A DNA stretch of 64,000 nt from Amphritea opalescens (GTDB taxonomy: Bacteria; Pseudomonadota; Gammaproteobacteria; Pseudomonadales; Balneatricaceae): contig NZ_RQXW01000001.1 of NCBI RefSeq assembly GCF_003957515.1, positions 1-64,000 on the forward strand, read 5' to 3'. Position numbers and translations under genes: made by a program. Shown here piece after piece: positions 35,066 to 44,125 of the stretch (positions within the stretch are counted from its first letter, which is position 1; each line of letters begins with the position of its first letter). The notes below the pieces were generated by a model that saw only the letters and a program-made list of their open reading frames with translations, was not told the origin of the DNA and ran no database searches.

Positions 35066-37078
35066 ATGACTGAAGCACTGTTAAATGTGGTGGGGGTGAG
35101 TCGCAGCTTTGCGGCTGGAGAAGACGAACTGACGGTTTTGAAGGAGATTAACTTACAGATTAATCGCGGCGAGATGGTGGCGATTATCGGGGCTTCAGGC
35201 TCGGGAAAATCGACCTTGATGAATATCCTTGGGTGTTTAGATAAACCTAATAAAGGCCATTACTTGATCAATGGTCAGGATACCTCGGCGATGGATGAAA
35301 ATGAGCTGGCGGCACTGCGACGTGAATACTTTGGCTTTATTTTTCAGCGTTATCATCTGTTGGGTGATTTAACCGCGCTGGGAAACGTCGAAGTACCGGC
35401 ACTTTATGCGAATGAGGGCCCGCGTGCGCGACAGGAAAAAGCGACCAAGTTGCTGACTCGATTGGGGTTGAGTGATCGCTTAGAGCATAAGCCAAATCAG
35501 TTGAGTGGTGGCCAGCAGCAACGTGTGAGTGTGGCTCGAGCGCTGATTAATGGCGGGGATGTGATTCTTGCAGATGAGCCGACCGGAGCGTTAGATAGCA
35601 GCAGCGGTGAAGAGATGATGAAGCTGCTGCGCGAGCTACACCGCGATGGTCACACCATTATTCTGGTGACACATGATGCGCATATTGCCGAGTTTGCCGA
35701 TCGCGTGATTGAAATCAAAGATGGCGAGATCATTGGCGATACACTCAATAACAAAGCTAATGTGCATCAATCTAACGAGAGTACGGCAGAGGGTGCCGCA
35801 GAGTCGGTAGCGGTGCTTGAAGATAACCATACACAAGCTCCTCAGCAAACGCTTAAGTCTCGCAGATTGGCAAGCAAAATTTACTGGTCGCGTTATCTTG
35901 AAGCGTTAAAAATGGCGCTAATTGGAATGTCTAATAACCGCCTGCGAACGTTTCTGACCATGCTCGGTATTATTATTGGTATTGCATCGGTGGTGTCGGT
36001 GGTGGCACTGGGGGCTGGGTCGCAGCAATCGATTATGAATAATATTGCCTCCATGGGCACCAATACCATTGAGATAAAACCCGGCACCGGTCTCGGTGAT
36101 CGGCGTTCTGCTCGGGTTCGCTCATTAACCGCGGCGGATGCCGATGCGCTAAAAAGTTTGTCTTTTGTCGATAGCGTCACGCCAACGGTAAAAGCGAATG
36201 TGGCGATTCGTTACTCCAGTGAAACGGTTACCGGCTCGGTAGAGGGGGTCGGCACTGATTATTTCCGAGTGCGCGGCTATAGTTTGGCGCAGGGGCAGTT
36301 TTTTGCCGCAGACAGTGTGGTCGCGATGGAGCAGGTGGCAGTGATTGACGAGAACACCTCGCAAGCACTGTTTTCTGAAGAGAGTGCGTTGGGTCAGGTG
36401 ATTTTTTTGGGTAGCCTGCCAGTACGGGTGATTGGTGTGACCCAGCCCATTGAAAGTGCCTCAGGTAACAGTGATGAACTGAATGTTTGGTTGCCGTATA
36501 CCACTGTATCGGGGCGTATTTTTCGGCAAAACTATGTCGATGATATCACCGTGAGAGTGGATGAGAATGTCGAGAGTGAGGTAGCAGAGCAGGGCATTAT
36601 TAGTTTACTGACGATGCGTCATGGGGTGGTGGATTTTTTCACAATAAATACCGACACCATCCGCAAAAGTATTGAGAAAACATCGGAAACCATGACCATG
36701 CTTATATCCGCTATCGCGTTTATTTCACTGCTGGTCGGCGGCATTGGCGTGATGAATATTATGCTGGTCTCCGTCACCGAACGAACTCGTGAGATCGGTA
36801 TACGTATCGCTGTCGGTGCTAGGCAAACCGATATCATGCTGCAGTTTTTGATTGAGGCGGTGTTGGTGTGTTTTTGTGGGGGAGCGTTAGGCATCGGGTT
36901 GGCTTATTTGGTTGGCGTTATCTTTAGCTACAGCGGTAGTGATTTTCAGATGATCTACTCGGCCACCTCTATCGTTGCGGCGTTTGCCTGTTCGACATTA
37001 ATTGGCGTTATGTTTGGTTATCTGCCTGCTCGCAATGCCGCACGACTTAACCCGATTGAGGCACTTTCCCGAGATTAG
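35066..37078 (+). CDS. macB: MacB-like ABC exporter, ATPase and permease fused
   Basis: This 670-residue protein has an N-terminal ATPase with Walker A 'GASGSGKST' near residue 42, signature 'LSGGQQQRVSVARAL' near 145 and Walker B 'VILADEPTGALD' near 167. The permease follows: one helix near 290, a large periplasmic domain, and three helices from about 548, with the FtsX-like 'VTERTREIGIRIAVGAR'. MacB homologues drive export of macrolides, peptides, lipopeptides or siderophores out of the periplasm. Substrate unknown here. Confidence 0.94.
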   Translation: MTEALLNVVGVSRSFAAGEDELTVLKEINLQINRGEMVAIIGASGSGKSTLMNILGCLDKPNKGHYLINGQDTSAMDENELAALRREYFGFIFQRYHLLGDLTALGNVEVPALYANEGPRARQEKATKLLTRLGLSDRLEHKPNQLSGGQQQRVSVARALINGGDVILADEPTGALDSSSGEEMMKLLRELHRDGHTIILVTHDAHIAEFADRVIEIKDGEIIGDTLNNKANVHQSNESTAEGAAESVAVLEDNHTQAPQQTLKSRRLASKIYWSRYLEALKMALIGMSNNRLRTFLTMLGIIIGIASVVSVVALGAGSQQSIMNNIASMGTNTIEIKPGTGLGDRRSARVRSLTAADADALKSLSFVDSVTPTVKANVAIRYSSETVTGSVEGVGTDYFRVRGYSLAQGQFFAADSVVAMEQVAVIDENTSQALFSEESALGQVIFLGSLPVRVIGVTQPIESASGNSDELNVWLPYTTVSGRIFRQNYVDDITVRVDENVESEVAEQGIISLLTMRHGVVDFFTINTDTIRKSIEKTSETMTMLISAIAFISLLVGGIGVMNIMLVSVTERTREIGIRIAVGARQTDIMLQFLIEAVLVCFCGGALGIGLAYLVGVIFSYSGSDFQMIYSATSIVAAFACSTLIGVMFGYLPARNAARLNPIEALSRD

Positions 37079-37095
37079 GGTAAAGGATATTAAAA

Positions 37096-38484
37096 ATGAA
37101 AACTGTGAAAAAAAACGCTTTCGTCATACTGTCATGCGTGTTTGCCTTGTCTGGGTGTAGTTCAATGCGAAGTGATTATCAATCGCCAGTATTAGAGGTT
37201 CCACAAAGCTGGTCTCAAACTCAGGTGAGCGCAGCAGTGGTGCGACCTGATGCTTGGTGGACGTTATTTGACGATCCACAGTTAAACCGTTTGGTTGATC
37301 AGGTATTGGTGTCAAACAATGATTTGGCAACGGCGACACTGACATTAAAAAAAGCACGGCTGGCGGCGGGTGTCAGTGAAAATAACAAAGTGCCGAGCAT
37401 CAATGCGGCACAATCCTCAGCACGTGAATATGATCTTGATTCTGGCACATCAGCGAGTAGCTTTGGTCTGGGCTTGTCTCTAGCCTATGAGCTGGATCTT
37501 TGGGGACGGGTCGATGCGGTAGCCGATGCCGCCGAGTGGACCGCCAATGCGCGTTATGAAGATCGCGAGAATACGGCCCATAACCTCGTGGTGACAACCG
37601 CAATGCTGTATTGGAAAGTCGCTTACCTGAGACAGGTCATTGCGTTGAGTGAGCAGAACATTACCGATACCGAGCGGGTTGTTAGGCTGACACAAAGCAA
37701 GTATGACGTGGGTGCCGAGAGTCGTTTGGCAGTGCTGGAATCAACGCAGTCGCTGTACAATCAGCGGGTGGAATTAAGCCAATTACAACAAACCCTATCA
37801 GAGACGCAAAATGCGATTGGCACCTTGCTTAATCAGCCTTTGCAAGCGAGCGGTATCAGCGTCGATCGGTTACCGACTCAAGCTATCCCTGACATCGAGG
37901 CGGGGGTTCCGGCGGATCTACTGTTACGCAGGCCCGATGTAAAAGCCAGTTTGTATGCGCTGAAATCCTCGCTAGCGTCCCAAGATGCTGTAGACGCCAG
38001 CTATATGCCGACTTTTACCTTAACCGGGGCGTTAAACACCTCTTCTAGCAGTCTATTGAATGTCTTACACAATCCGGTTGCTACACTAGGCAACGGCATT
38101 GTCTTGCCTTTTTTAGAGTGGCAAAAGATGACGTTAAACAAAGATATTGCTGAAGTCGATTATCAATTGGCCGTAGTGGATTATCGAGATACACTTTATC
38201 AAGCGTTCGAAGAGGTGGCTAACCTGTTGATGGCGAAGCAAAATTTCGATCATCAGGGCAATATCTATCGAGCGCAGTATGAGAATGCGCAAGCGATTGA
38301 AGCGATCTACGGGAGCCGCTATCAACAGGGTGAAACGGATATTATCGACTGGCTCGGTGTTATGGAGTCGAGACGTAGCATCGAAACATCGTTGTTGGAA
38401 AATCGCTATAACCAATTCGTCATTCAAGCAAAACTTTATCAATCGTTAGGTGGTGGCGATATAGCCCCAGAGGTTGAGGGGTAG
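37096..38484 (+). CDS. Outer-membrane efflux lipoprotein, NodT/OprM type
   Basis: This 462-residue protein has a lipoprotein signal ending in the lipobox 'LSGC' (Cys22). Two repeats of the TolC-fold follow, with 'WWTLFDDPQLNRLVDQVL' near residue 54, 'LAYELDLWGRVD' near 130 and 'PADLLLRRPDVKASLYAL' near 275. It forms the outer-membrane channel of the MacAB pump and completes a three-part exporter in one operon. The start has AAAGGAT upstream. Confidence 0.93.
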   Translation: MKTVKKNAFVILSCVFALSGCSSMRSDYQSPVLEVPQSWSQTQVSAAVVRPDAWWTLFDDPQLNRLVDQVLVSNNDLATATLTLKKARLAAGVSENNKVPSINAAQSSAREYDLDSGTSASSFGLGLSLAYELDLWGRVDAVADAAEWTANARYEDRENTAHNLVVTTAMLYWKVAYLRQVIALSEQNITDTERVVRLTQSKYDVGAESRLAVLESTQSLYNQRVELSQLQQTLSETQNAIGTLLNQPLQASGISVDRLPTQAIPDIEAGVPADLLLRRPDVKASLYALKSSLASQDAVDASYMPTFTLTGALNTSSSSLLNVLHNPVATLGNGIVLPFLEWQKMTLNKDIAEVDYQLAVVDYRDTLYQAFEEVANLLMAKQNFDHQGNIYRAQYENAQAIEAIYGSRYQQGETDIIDWLGVMESRRSIETSLLENRYNQFVIQAKLYQSLGGGDIAPEVEG

Positions 38485-38497
38485 GGGTGTTGTCTAA

Positions 38498-38770
38498 TTA
38501 AGGTCTTTGTTTAAATACTCGATGCCGGCACTGATTGCAGATGTCGCTGTTAAGGCGCGGTGTCAGGGCGGCGAGGGCATCATCTAGGGTGGCGTCAAAG
38601 TTTTCTTCTCCGAGCTTGTCCAGAAAGTTCAAGGCGGCGAGTTGATCTTTGACGCTGTTCTTCAGGGCGCAAAAGCTGAGGCTAAAGCCTTTTTCTTGCA
38701 ACTGCGGCGCCTCTTTCATCAGCATTTCGGCCCCAGCAAACTGTGTAGGGTGATTGATGCGATGAGTTCG
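38498..38770 (-). pseudogene. Remnant of SulP anion transporter (C-terminal STAS end)
   Basis: The minus strand is open from 38770, just below an in-frame TAG at 38771-38773, to a TAA at 38498-38500. It reads 'INHPTQFAGAEMLMKEA', then 'GFSLSFCALKNSVKDQL' and 'FLDKLGEENFDATLDDAL', ending 'ICNQCRHRVFKQRP'. This is the pattern of the STAS domain and Cys-containing tail that end SulP-family transporters such as DauA. The membrane domain is absent upstream. An ATG at 38725 exists, but translation of a 75-residue fragment is doubtful. It is a decayed gene, convergent with the efflux operon. Confidence 0.65.
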
Positions 38771-39202
38771 CTATATCAGACTCATGACGAGGGGATACCT
38801 TGATGGTGCGATTCGCGAGCTCATCGGCACCCTACGGCAGTGTTACACTCGGTGGGTTTAGAGTCATGAGAGGCATTTTTTAGGCTGATATGCCCGATCG
38901 AAACAACCCCCTTAGGTCATCGCAAACAAAAGGCGACTCGATAGCGAAGGTGCTGATGGGGTACCACAGGGTCAAAGCCCTTTATCTCTTGGTGTTAATG
39001 CCCACGTTGGGCTTTCTGTGATAGATATTGCCACTGAAAATTTTGGCGATGGGGCTGGACAGATATGTATCTCACCTCTACTGCATGGTTGGGTTATCCA
39101 GTGCGATAGAGGTTTTTTTGAGAAAGGGGCGCTTGATTAATTACACGACAAGGCAATAGCTTGTAGGTAACGCCTTTTGGGAATGAGAGCTCGGCGATAG
39201 GG
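38771..39202. other. Intergenic stretch without recognised gene
   Basis: About 430 bases lie between the SulP remnant and the cupin gene. I see no convincing reading frame or RNA gene. It is probably decayed sequence left by whatever removed the rest of the SulP gene. Confidence 0.5.
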
Positions 39203-39553
39203 CTATTTTAATTTAATCGCGAAGTGCTTGAAGACCGGTTTAAGGATCTCCCAGGTGCCGGTAAAACCCGCTTCTACCATAAAAGCATCACCGGGTTTTA
39301 GAGTAACAGGCGCTTCGCCATCTTGAGTCACGATGACTTCACCTTCAATCAGGTGGATGAATTCCCAGCTGGCATAGGTGGCCCGATAGGTACCGGTAGT
39401 GGCCGCCCAACAGCCGGTAATCATACTGCCATCCGGGCTGGTATATTCAATCCAGGTGGTCATGGATGGATCACCGGTCACTTTTTCCCAACCGTCTAAA
39501 TCCTCGGTGATGGGCGCGACGGTTTTATCGATTATTTTACTGACCATATTCAT
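39203..39553 (-). CDS. Cupin-domain protein (EutQ-like cupin_3)
   Basis: This 116-residue single cupin has 'MITGCWAATTGTYRATYASW' near residue 44, 'EFIHLIEGEVIVTQDG' near 64 and 'LKPGDAFMVEAGFTGTWEI' near 85. This set is typical of the DUF861/cupin_3 group. The protein is soluble, and metal binding is uncertain because the His residues are sparse. It follows tmm by 90 bases on the same strand, so it may be co-transcribed and help in amine metabolism. Role unknown. Confidence 0.85.
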   Translation of the reverse strand: MNMVSKIIDKTVAPITEDLDGWEKVTGDPSMTTWIEYTSPDGSMITGCWAATTGTYRATYASWEFIHLIEGEVIVTQDGEAPVTLKPGDAFMVEAGFTGTWEILKPVFKHFAIKLK

Positions 39554-39643
39554 GGGGTATTCCTTAGTCTGTTCGTCTAGAAACGGGAGAAAATCAGGCG
39601 TGAGAAAATCAGGGCCGGTCGATGACCGGCCTGCCCGTTATTG

Positions 39644-41011
39644 TTAAATAGCTTGTTTCATCTCGGGTTTGATCGAGAGGTAGGTTTCCAGCGAGTCATC
39701 GAGTGCGTCGATCCAAGGGGTATGGTGCTTAGGAGACATCGTGCCGGTCATCAGTGAACGGTAGGCGTGATCCCTAAAGGTCATGATGTTTTCTTTCTTA
39801 TGGTGTTTCCACTCAAGGAAGGTTTGTCGAACCCCTTCAATATCGAAGGTTGGGTAGTCGGTGGCTTCAATCAACTCAAGGATGTAGTCGCCCTGGAAGG
39901 TAAACATCTCTTCAGCGGTGGTCAGCGTAAGTTCTCTCGCTTGCCACTCTTTGCTGTTGGCGGTCATCTCTTCTTTTGTCGCCGGTAGTTCTATACGGCC
40001 GAGAATAACATCCCGCGCATACCATGCTTGGGCATCAAACATGTTGAAGGTGTACCACTGATCCTGCATGCCCAGATAGAACATCTGTGGATTATCTTCC
40101 CATACAACGCCTTTATAAAGGTCCATGGTCCAGAGGCGGTTATCGGTTTTCAGTCGTAGAGACTCATCGATGAAGGGGAAGTGATGGAGATAGCCGGTGC
40201 AGAGTATGATCGCATCGATTTTACGGCTGGTGCCGTCGGCAAAATAAGCGGTATCGGTATCAACGCGCTGCAGTAAGGGTTTTTCTTCCCAGTTATCTGG
40301 CCATTTGAAACCCATCGGCGCGGAACGATAACAGCTGGTCAGACTGCGGGCACCGTATTTATAACACTGCGAACCTACGTCTTCTGCAGAATAACTGCTG
40401 CCGACCAATAGAATATCTTTATCTTTAAATTCCAGCGCATCACGGAAGTCATGGGCATGCATGATGCGGCCGCCGAAGTGGCTAAAGCCTTCGAATTCGG
40501 GCACGCGAGGCGTGGAAAAGTGGCCAGAGGCGCAAATAACATAGTCAAAGGTTTCTGAATACACGGTATCGCTGTCGTGATCGTGCACGGTCACCGTGAA
40601 GAGCTTGGTGCTGTCATCAAAGGTAATGGTACGTACTGGGGTATTAAAGCGAATATAGTCACGCACGCCTGCTTTTTCGACTCGGCCTTTAATATAGTCC
40701 CATAGTACTTCGCGGGGTGGGTAAGAGGGGATTGCTTTACCAAAGTGTTCTTCAAAACTGTAATCGGCAAACTCTAAACACTCTTTCGGTCCATTGGACC
40801 AGAGGTAGCGGTACATACTGCCATGAACGGGTTCTCCGTGCTCGTCTAAGCCTGTACGCCAGCTGTAATTCCATAAGCCGCCCCAGTCACTTTGTTTTTC
40901 GAAACAGACTATCTCAGGGATCTCAGCGCCTTTCTCTTCAGCTGATTGGAACGCTCTGAGTTGAGCCAGACCGCTTGGACCCGCACCAATTATCGCAACT
41001 CGCTTCGTCAT
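39644..41011 (-). CDS. tmm: Trimethylamine monooxygenase
   Basis: This 455-residue flavin monooxygenase oxidises trimethylamine to TMAO with NADPH, FAD and oxygen. It has the FAD motif '[11 protein letters not shown]' near residue 7, the FMO signature region '[13 protein letters not shown]' near 179, the NADPH loop '[13 protein letters not shown]' near 200 and '[11 protein letters not shown]' near 70, which carries the Asn expected in the active site. Length and '[10 protein letters not shown]' near 272 agree with bacterial Tmm. Tdm, encoded nearby on the other strand, uses its product. AGGAG precedes the ATG. Confidence 0.93.
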   Translation of the reverse strand: MTKRVAIIGAGPSGLAQLRAFQSAEEKGAEIPEIVCFEKQSDWGGLWNYSWRTGLDEHGEPVHGSMYRYLWSNGPKECLEFADYSFEEHFGKAIPSYPPREVLWDYIKGRVEKAGVRDYIRFNTPVRTITFDDSTKLFTVTVHDHDSDTVYSETFDYVICASGHFSTPRVPEFEGFSHFGGRIMHAHDFRDALEFKDKDILLVGSSYSAEDVGSQCYKYGARSLTSCYRSAPMGFKWPDNWEEKPLLQRVDTDTAYFADGTSRKIDAIILCTGYLHHFPFIDESLRLKTDNRLWTMDLYKGVVWEDNPQMFYLGMQDQWYTFNMFDAQAWYARDVILGRIELPATKEEMTANSKEWQARELTLTTAEEMFTFQGDYILELIEATDYPTFDIEGVRQTFLEWKHHKKENIMTFRDHAYRSLMTGTMSPKHHTPWIDALDDSLETYLSIKPEMKQAI

Positions 41012-41113
41012 TTGTGATCTCCTAATGATTAATATTCACTTGCCATCAGGTTATGCAGTAAATGGCGGGGGATAAATTCCTCAGAGTGGATAAGTCAAAA
41101 GGGGTAAGAGGGG

Positions 41114-41905
41114 TTACTCCGTCGGGCTGATATTTAAAATAACGCCTTCAATACCTAGCACCGCGCCGGTAGAGGAGTAGATGCCTTGGCCTTTTTCATA
41201 AACTTGACGGTATTGGCCATCGGCATGGAGTAACTGATAGTAGAGTTCAAAACTCTGTTGCTGCTGTAGGGCCCGCTGTACCGTTTCCCACACTCGGCTG
41301 GCATCGTTGGGATGGATCAGCGCACCAATGGATAACTGTGTTTGGTTGAGTAGTTGATCTCGGCTATAACCGGTTAGCCCTAAGCAGCCTTCGCTGACAT
41401 ATTCCATGGTCCAACGGGTATCGTTTCGACCGCGATACAGCATGCCGGATAATCGGTTGACCAGCCCGGATAAGCTACGGTGGGTGGCTTTTCTAATCTC
41501 ATCACTGCGTACCTGCGGGGTAATATCACAAAGGGTCGCGGTTAAAGGGGAAGGTTGATCGGCGTGTAGCGGTTGTAAGCGAATTTCACACCAACGGATT
41601 TCGCTATCTTTACGGATTAAGCGAAACCAGAGGCACTGACTCAAGCGTTCTCGATTGACCTGTTGGGTAAAGGCGACCCAGTTGTGTCGATCTTCTGGGT
41701 GAATATAGTCACTAAAGCAGGTTTCGATCGCCTCTTTTTGATGGTATCCGGTGAGGGTTTTCCAGCAGGCGTTCACATAACTGATCTCTAGTTGTGAATT
41801 AAACACCAACACTGCATCACTTAGGCTATCGAGTACCTCTGTCAGAACAGGTAACGCTTTTGAGCACTCTTTTTTCGGGCGGCGAAATAGTTTGAGTACC
41901 GCCAT
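41114..41905 (-). CDS. Double-PAS protein without output domain
   Basis: This 263-residue soluble protein has two PAS domains: residues about 18-130 ('VLDSLSDAVLVFNSQLEISY', 'IHPEDRHNWV') and about 145-260 ('MEYVSEGCLGLTGYS', 'IHPNDASRVWETVQRAL'). No kinase, HTH or GGDEF follows. Its ATG overlaps the stop of the response regulator by one base, so the two are translationally coupled. It may act as a detached sensor module for the soluble histidine kinase of the same operon (inference). tmm lies 102 bases downstream on the same strand. Confidence 0.85.
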   Translation of the reverse strand: MAVLKLFRRPKKECSKALPVLTEVLDSLSDAVLVFNSQLEISYVNACWKTLTGYHQKEAIETCFSDYIHPEDRHNWVAFTQQVNRERLSQCLWFRLIRKDSEIRWCEIRLQPLHADQPSPLTATLCDITPQVRSDEIRKATHRSLSGLVNRLSGMLYRGRNDTRWTMEYVSEGCLGLTGYSRDQLLNQTQLSIGALIHPNDASRVWETVQRALQQQQSFELYYQLLHADGQYRQVYEKGQGIYSSTGAVLGIEGVILNISPTE

Positions 41906-42585
41906 TATCCACGCTCGGTTTCAGATAGGGGTTGATTGGCGTGGGCCCAGGCGGCCAGTTCGAGCCTAGAACTGACGTTTAACTTGCGTAGCAGGTTTTT
42001 CACATAGACTTTAACCGTGCCGTCACTAATGCCTAGCTCACGGGCGATCAGTTTGTTGCTCATACCTTGGGTGATGAGTGCTAAGGTTTGTAGTTCTCGG
42101 TCAGTGAGCTCGGCATACTGCGCTGAGGCAGATTCGGGTGATGGCTGTTCACCCTTTCTCAGGTGGTGAGCCAACATGGTGACCCCGGTATTATCCATAG
42201 CGATATTACCGAGCATGGCATCCTTTAAGCCGTTGATAATCTGTTCAGGGGAGGAGTCTTTTAACAGGTAACCATTGGCGCCCGCTGAAATCGCGGCAAA
42301 CAGCTCACTGCTGTCATCCGATGCGGTGAGGAAGATGATCTTTTGCTCGACACCTTGCTGTTTGAGTTGTTGTAACAGTTGCAGCCCTGATAGTTCAGGC
42401 ATATGCATATCTAAGAGCAGTAGTTCAGGCTTGAGTTCTGGAAGGGCGTCGAGCAGTTGCTGACCACCATCAAAATCGGCCACCACATTGAATTCACCGC
42501 TGTCATTGAGCAGTTCGACAACGCCTCGTCGAAATAATGGATGATCATCAACGATGACCACATCTGTAATCTTATTGGTATTCAT
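41905..42585 (-). CDS. NarL/FixJ-family response regulator
   Basis: The protein has about 226 residues from the ATG at 42585, which begins just before the receiver domain; an upstream ATG at 42642 would add 19 residues without domain character. The receiver has 'VVIVDDHPLFRRGV', acceptor Asp in 'LLLLDMHMPE' and Lys in 'YLLKDSSP'. The C-terminal LuxR HTH has 'LTDRELQTLALITQGMSNK' and 'LGISDGTVKVYVKNLLRKL'. The kinase gene lies 70 bases upstream. Being next to tmm and divergent from tdm makes it a candidate regulator of trimethylamine use. Confidence 0.9.
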   Translation of the reverse strand: MNTNKITDVVIVDDHPLFRRGVVELLNDSGEFNVVADFDGGQQLLDALPELKPELLLLDMHMPELSGLQLLQQLKQQGVEQKIIFLTASDDSSELFAAISAGANGYLLKDSSPEQIINGLKDAMLGNIAMDNTGVTMLAHHLRKGEQPSPESASAQYAELTDRELQTLALITQGMSNKLIARELGISDGTVKVYVKNLLRKLNVSSRLELAAWAHANQPLSETERG

Positions 42586-42655
42586 AATCGCTTCATTTAT
42601 AAATATTGTGTTTATCGGCGACACTAAGTAACCATCGATCATTAGACGGTATCTT

Positions 42656-43816
42656 TTATTTGGCAGCCGGAATAATCAGATCTATCCGTGTTCCTCCCTG
42701 TACCCGAGGCAGTATGAATAGGTTGGCATGTATACGCTCAGCCCTTTCCTGCATGATTTTCATACCAAAGCTATCTTGGCGAGCTTGATCGGCACAGATC
42801 CCTTTACCGTTATCTTCGATACGAATTCTTACTGAACCATCATTTTGCCGCAGCAGTTGCACCCGTGCGTGGCTGGCATGTGCATGGCGAACAATATTGT
42901 TGAGCGCTTCACGGATAATAAAAATGGCTTGGGAATCATCTTCGGTGAACAGCTGCGTGCCTACTCGGTTGTCTAGCTCAAACACCATGGCGCAACGTTG
43001 TTCAAACTCGCCGATCGCCTGACTAATCGCCTCGACGAGATGGCCCTGCTCAATAGAGAGTCGAGAACAAGCAATTAGCTCACGGGTTTGTCGATAAGCA
43101 CACTGAGCTTGATGGGATAGGTCTTCGCTAATCTTCGCCAGTTCAGGTTCCGAGGTGTTTTTACACTGCTGGGCGAGGCGGGAGGCTTTGATCCGCATAT
43201 AGCCAAGAATCTGCGCTATTGAATCATGTAGCTCGGCGGCATGGGCCGCTTTTTCTGAGCTAATGGCCTCATTGATGCGGGATTGTTGTCGGCACCAACC
43301 ATTTAAACCGCTGCCGAGTGCTTCGCCAACAGGGGTTAATAATCGATTTATGGGGGTGCTATCCGGCAGGTGGTCTTTAAAGCACAGCACGACCCAGCCG
43401 GTATTCTTGGCATCATCTAACGCGAGCTGTAAGGCGTGTATGGAAAGGTCACTGCCGGGTAACTTATAACGTAATTCGTTGGCATCTTGAATGCTATGTT
43501 CGTTTAACTGATAGCGAAGCTGTGCAGCCAGTCCCATTGGCGGGGCAATGTTGGCTGGGTGCAGTAACGCCTGTCTATCGGATGTTGGCATGCCAATGAG
43601 ATAGATATCCGCTTCAAGATGCAGGCTGATATAGCGTTGCAGGTGGTCGAGGCTGTGTTGCAGGCTGTGGCTAATATTGTCACTGCAAGCCAGATCAATC
43701 ACCAGTTGGCTCAGGGCAGGTGCATAGGTGATCTCTTTTCGCGTGACCTGCTGTTGACGTTGTTCACGCAACAGACGGGGAAAGTTGAGCAGCCACAGGG
43801 GCATGGATACAGCCAT
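42656..43816 (-). CDS. Soluble NarX/NarQ-type histidine kinase
   Basis: This 386-residue protein has a HisKA_3 dimerisation box 'AELHDSIAQILGYMRIKA' near residue 190 and an ATPase domain with 'FIIREALNNIVRHAHAS' near 297 and 'IEDNGKGI' near 328. Unlike NarX and NarQ it has no membrane helices; residues 40-175 look like a GAF-type sensor. It should therefore read an intracellular signal, possibly with the PAS protein of the same operon. GGAGG lies before the ATG. Confidence 0.88.
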   Translation of the reverse strand: MAVSMPLWLLNFPRLLREQRQQQVTRKEITYAPALSQLVIDLACSDNISHSLQHSLDHLQRYISLHLEADIYLIGMPTSDRQALLHPANIAPPMGLAAQLRYQLNEHSIQDANELRYKLPGSDLSIHALQLALDDAKNTGWVVLCFKDHLPDSTPINRLLTPVGEALGSGLNGWCRQQSRINEAISSEKAAHAAELHDSIAQILGYMRIKASRLAQQCKNTSEPELAKISEDLSHQAQCAYRQTRELIACSRLSIEQGHLVEAISQAIGEFEQRCAMVFELDNRVGTQLFTEDDSQAIFIIREALNNIVRHAHASHARVQLLRQNDGSVRIRIEDNGKGICADQARQDSFGMKIMQERAERIHANLFILPRVQGGTRIDLIIPAAK

Positions 43817-44125
43817 TTGAACCTCCTTTACAGCGCGTTCGCCGGGTAGGGAAACGTCTCGTTATGTTATTAACTAAGCAGTATCTGTGCCATCGATCGA
43901 TGAATACTCACAATGGCTTACCCCTTCCTGAGAATTGTGCCAAAAATCACTATGAGTAAATATTTTTAACCAGCAAGAAATAAAATGTGAGCATTAATAG
44001 GGTGCTTAATCTGCACCATATTGGCTCTAAATGAGCAAATAGCGCACTTATATAGCGCTGAAACGAATCTGTATCAGGGTGAATTGAGTGACAGGTTTTG
44101 TCGATAAGTTTAACGGGATAACACT
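43817..44125. promoter_or_regulatory. Divergent control region between TCS operon and tdm
   Basis: This 309-base, partly AT-rich region must hold promoters for both directions. A weak sigma-54-like arrangement (TGGCTCT, then GC at the right offset) lies at 44022-44037, about 90 bases before tdm, but its -12 part is poor. No gene is seen. Confidence 0.4.
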
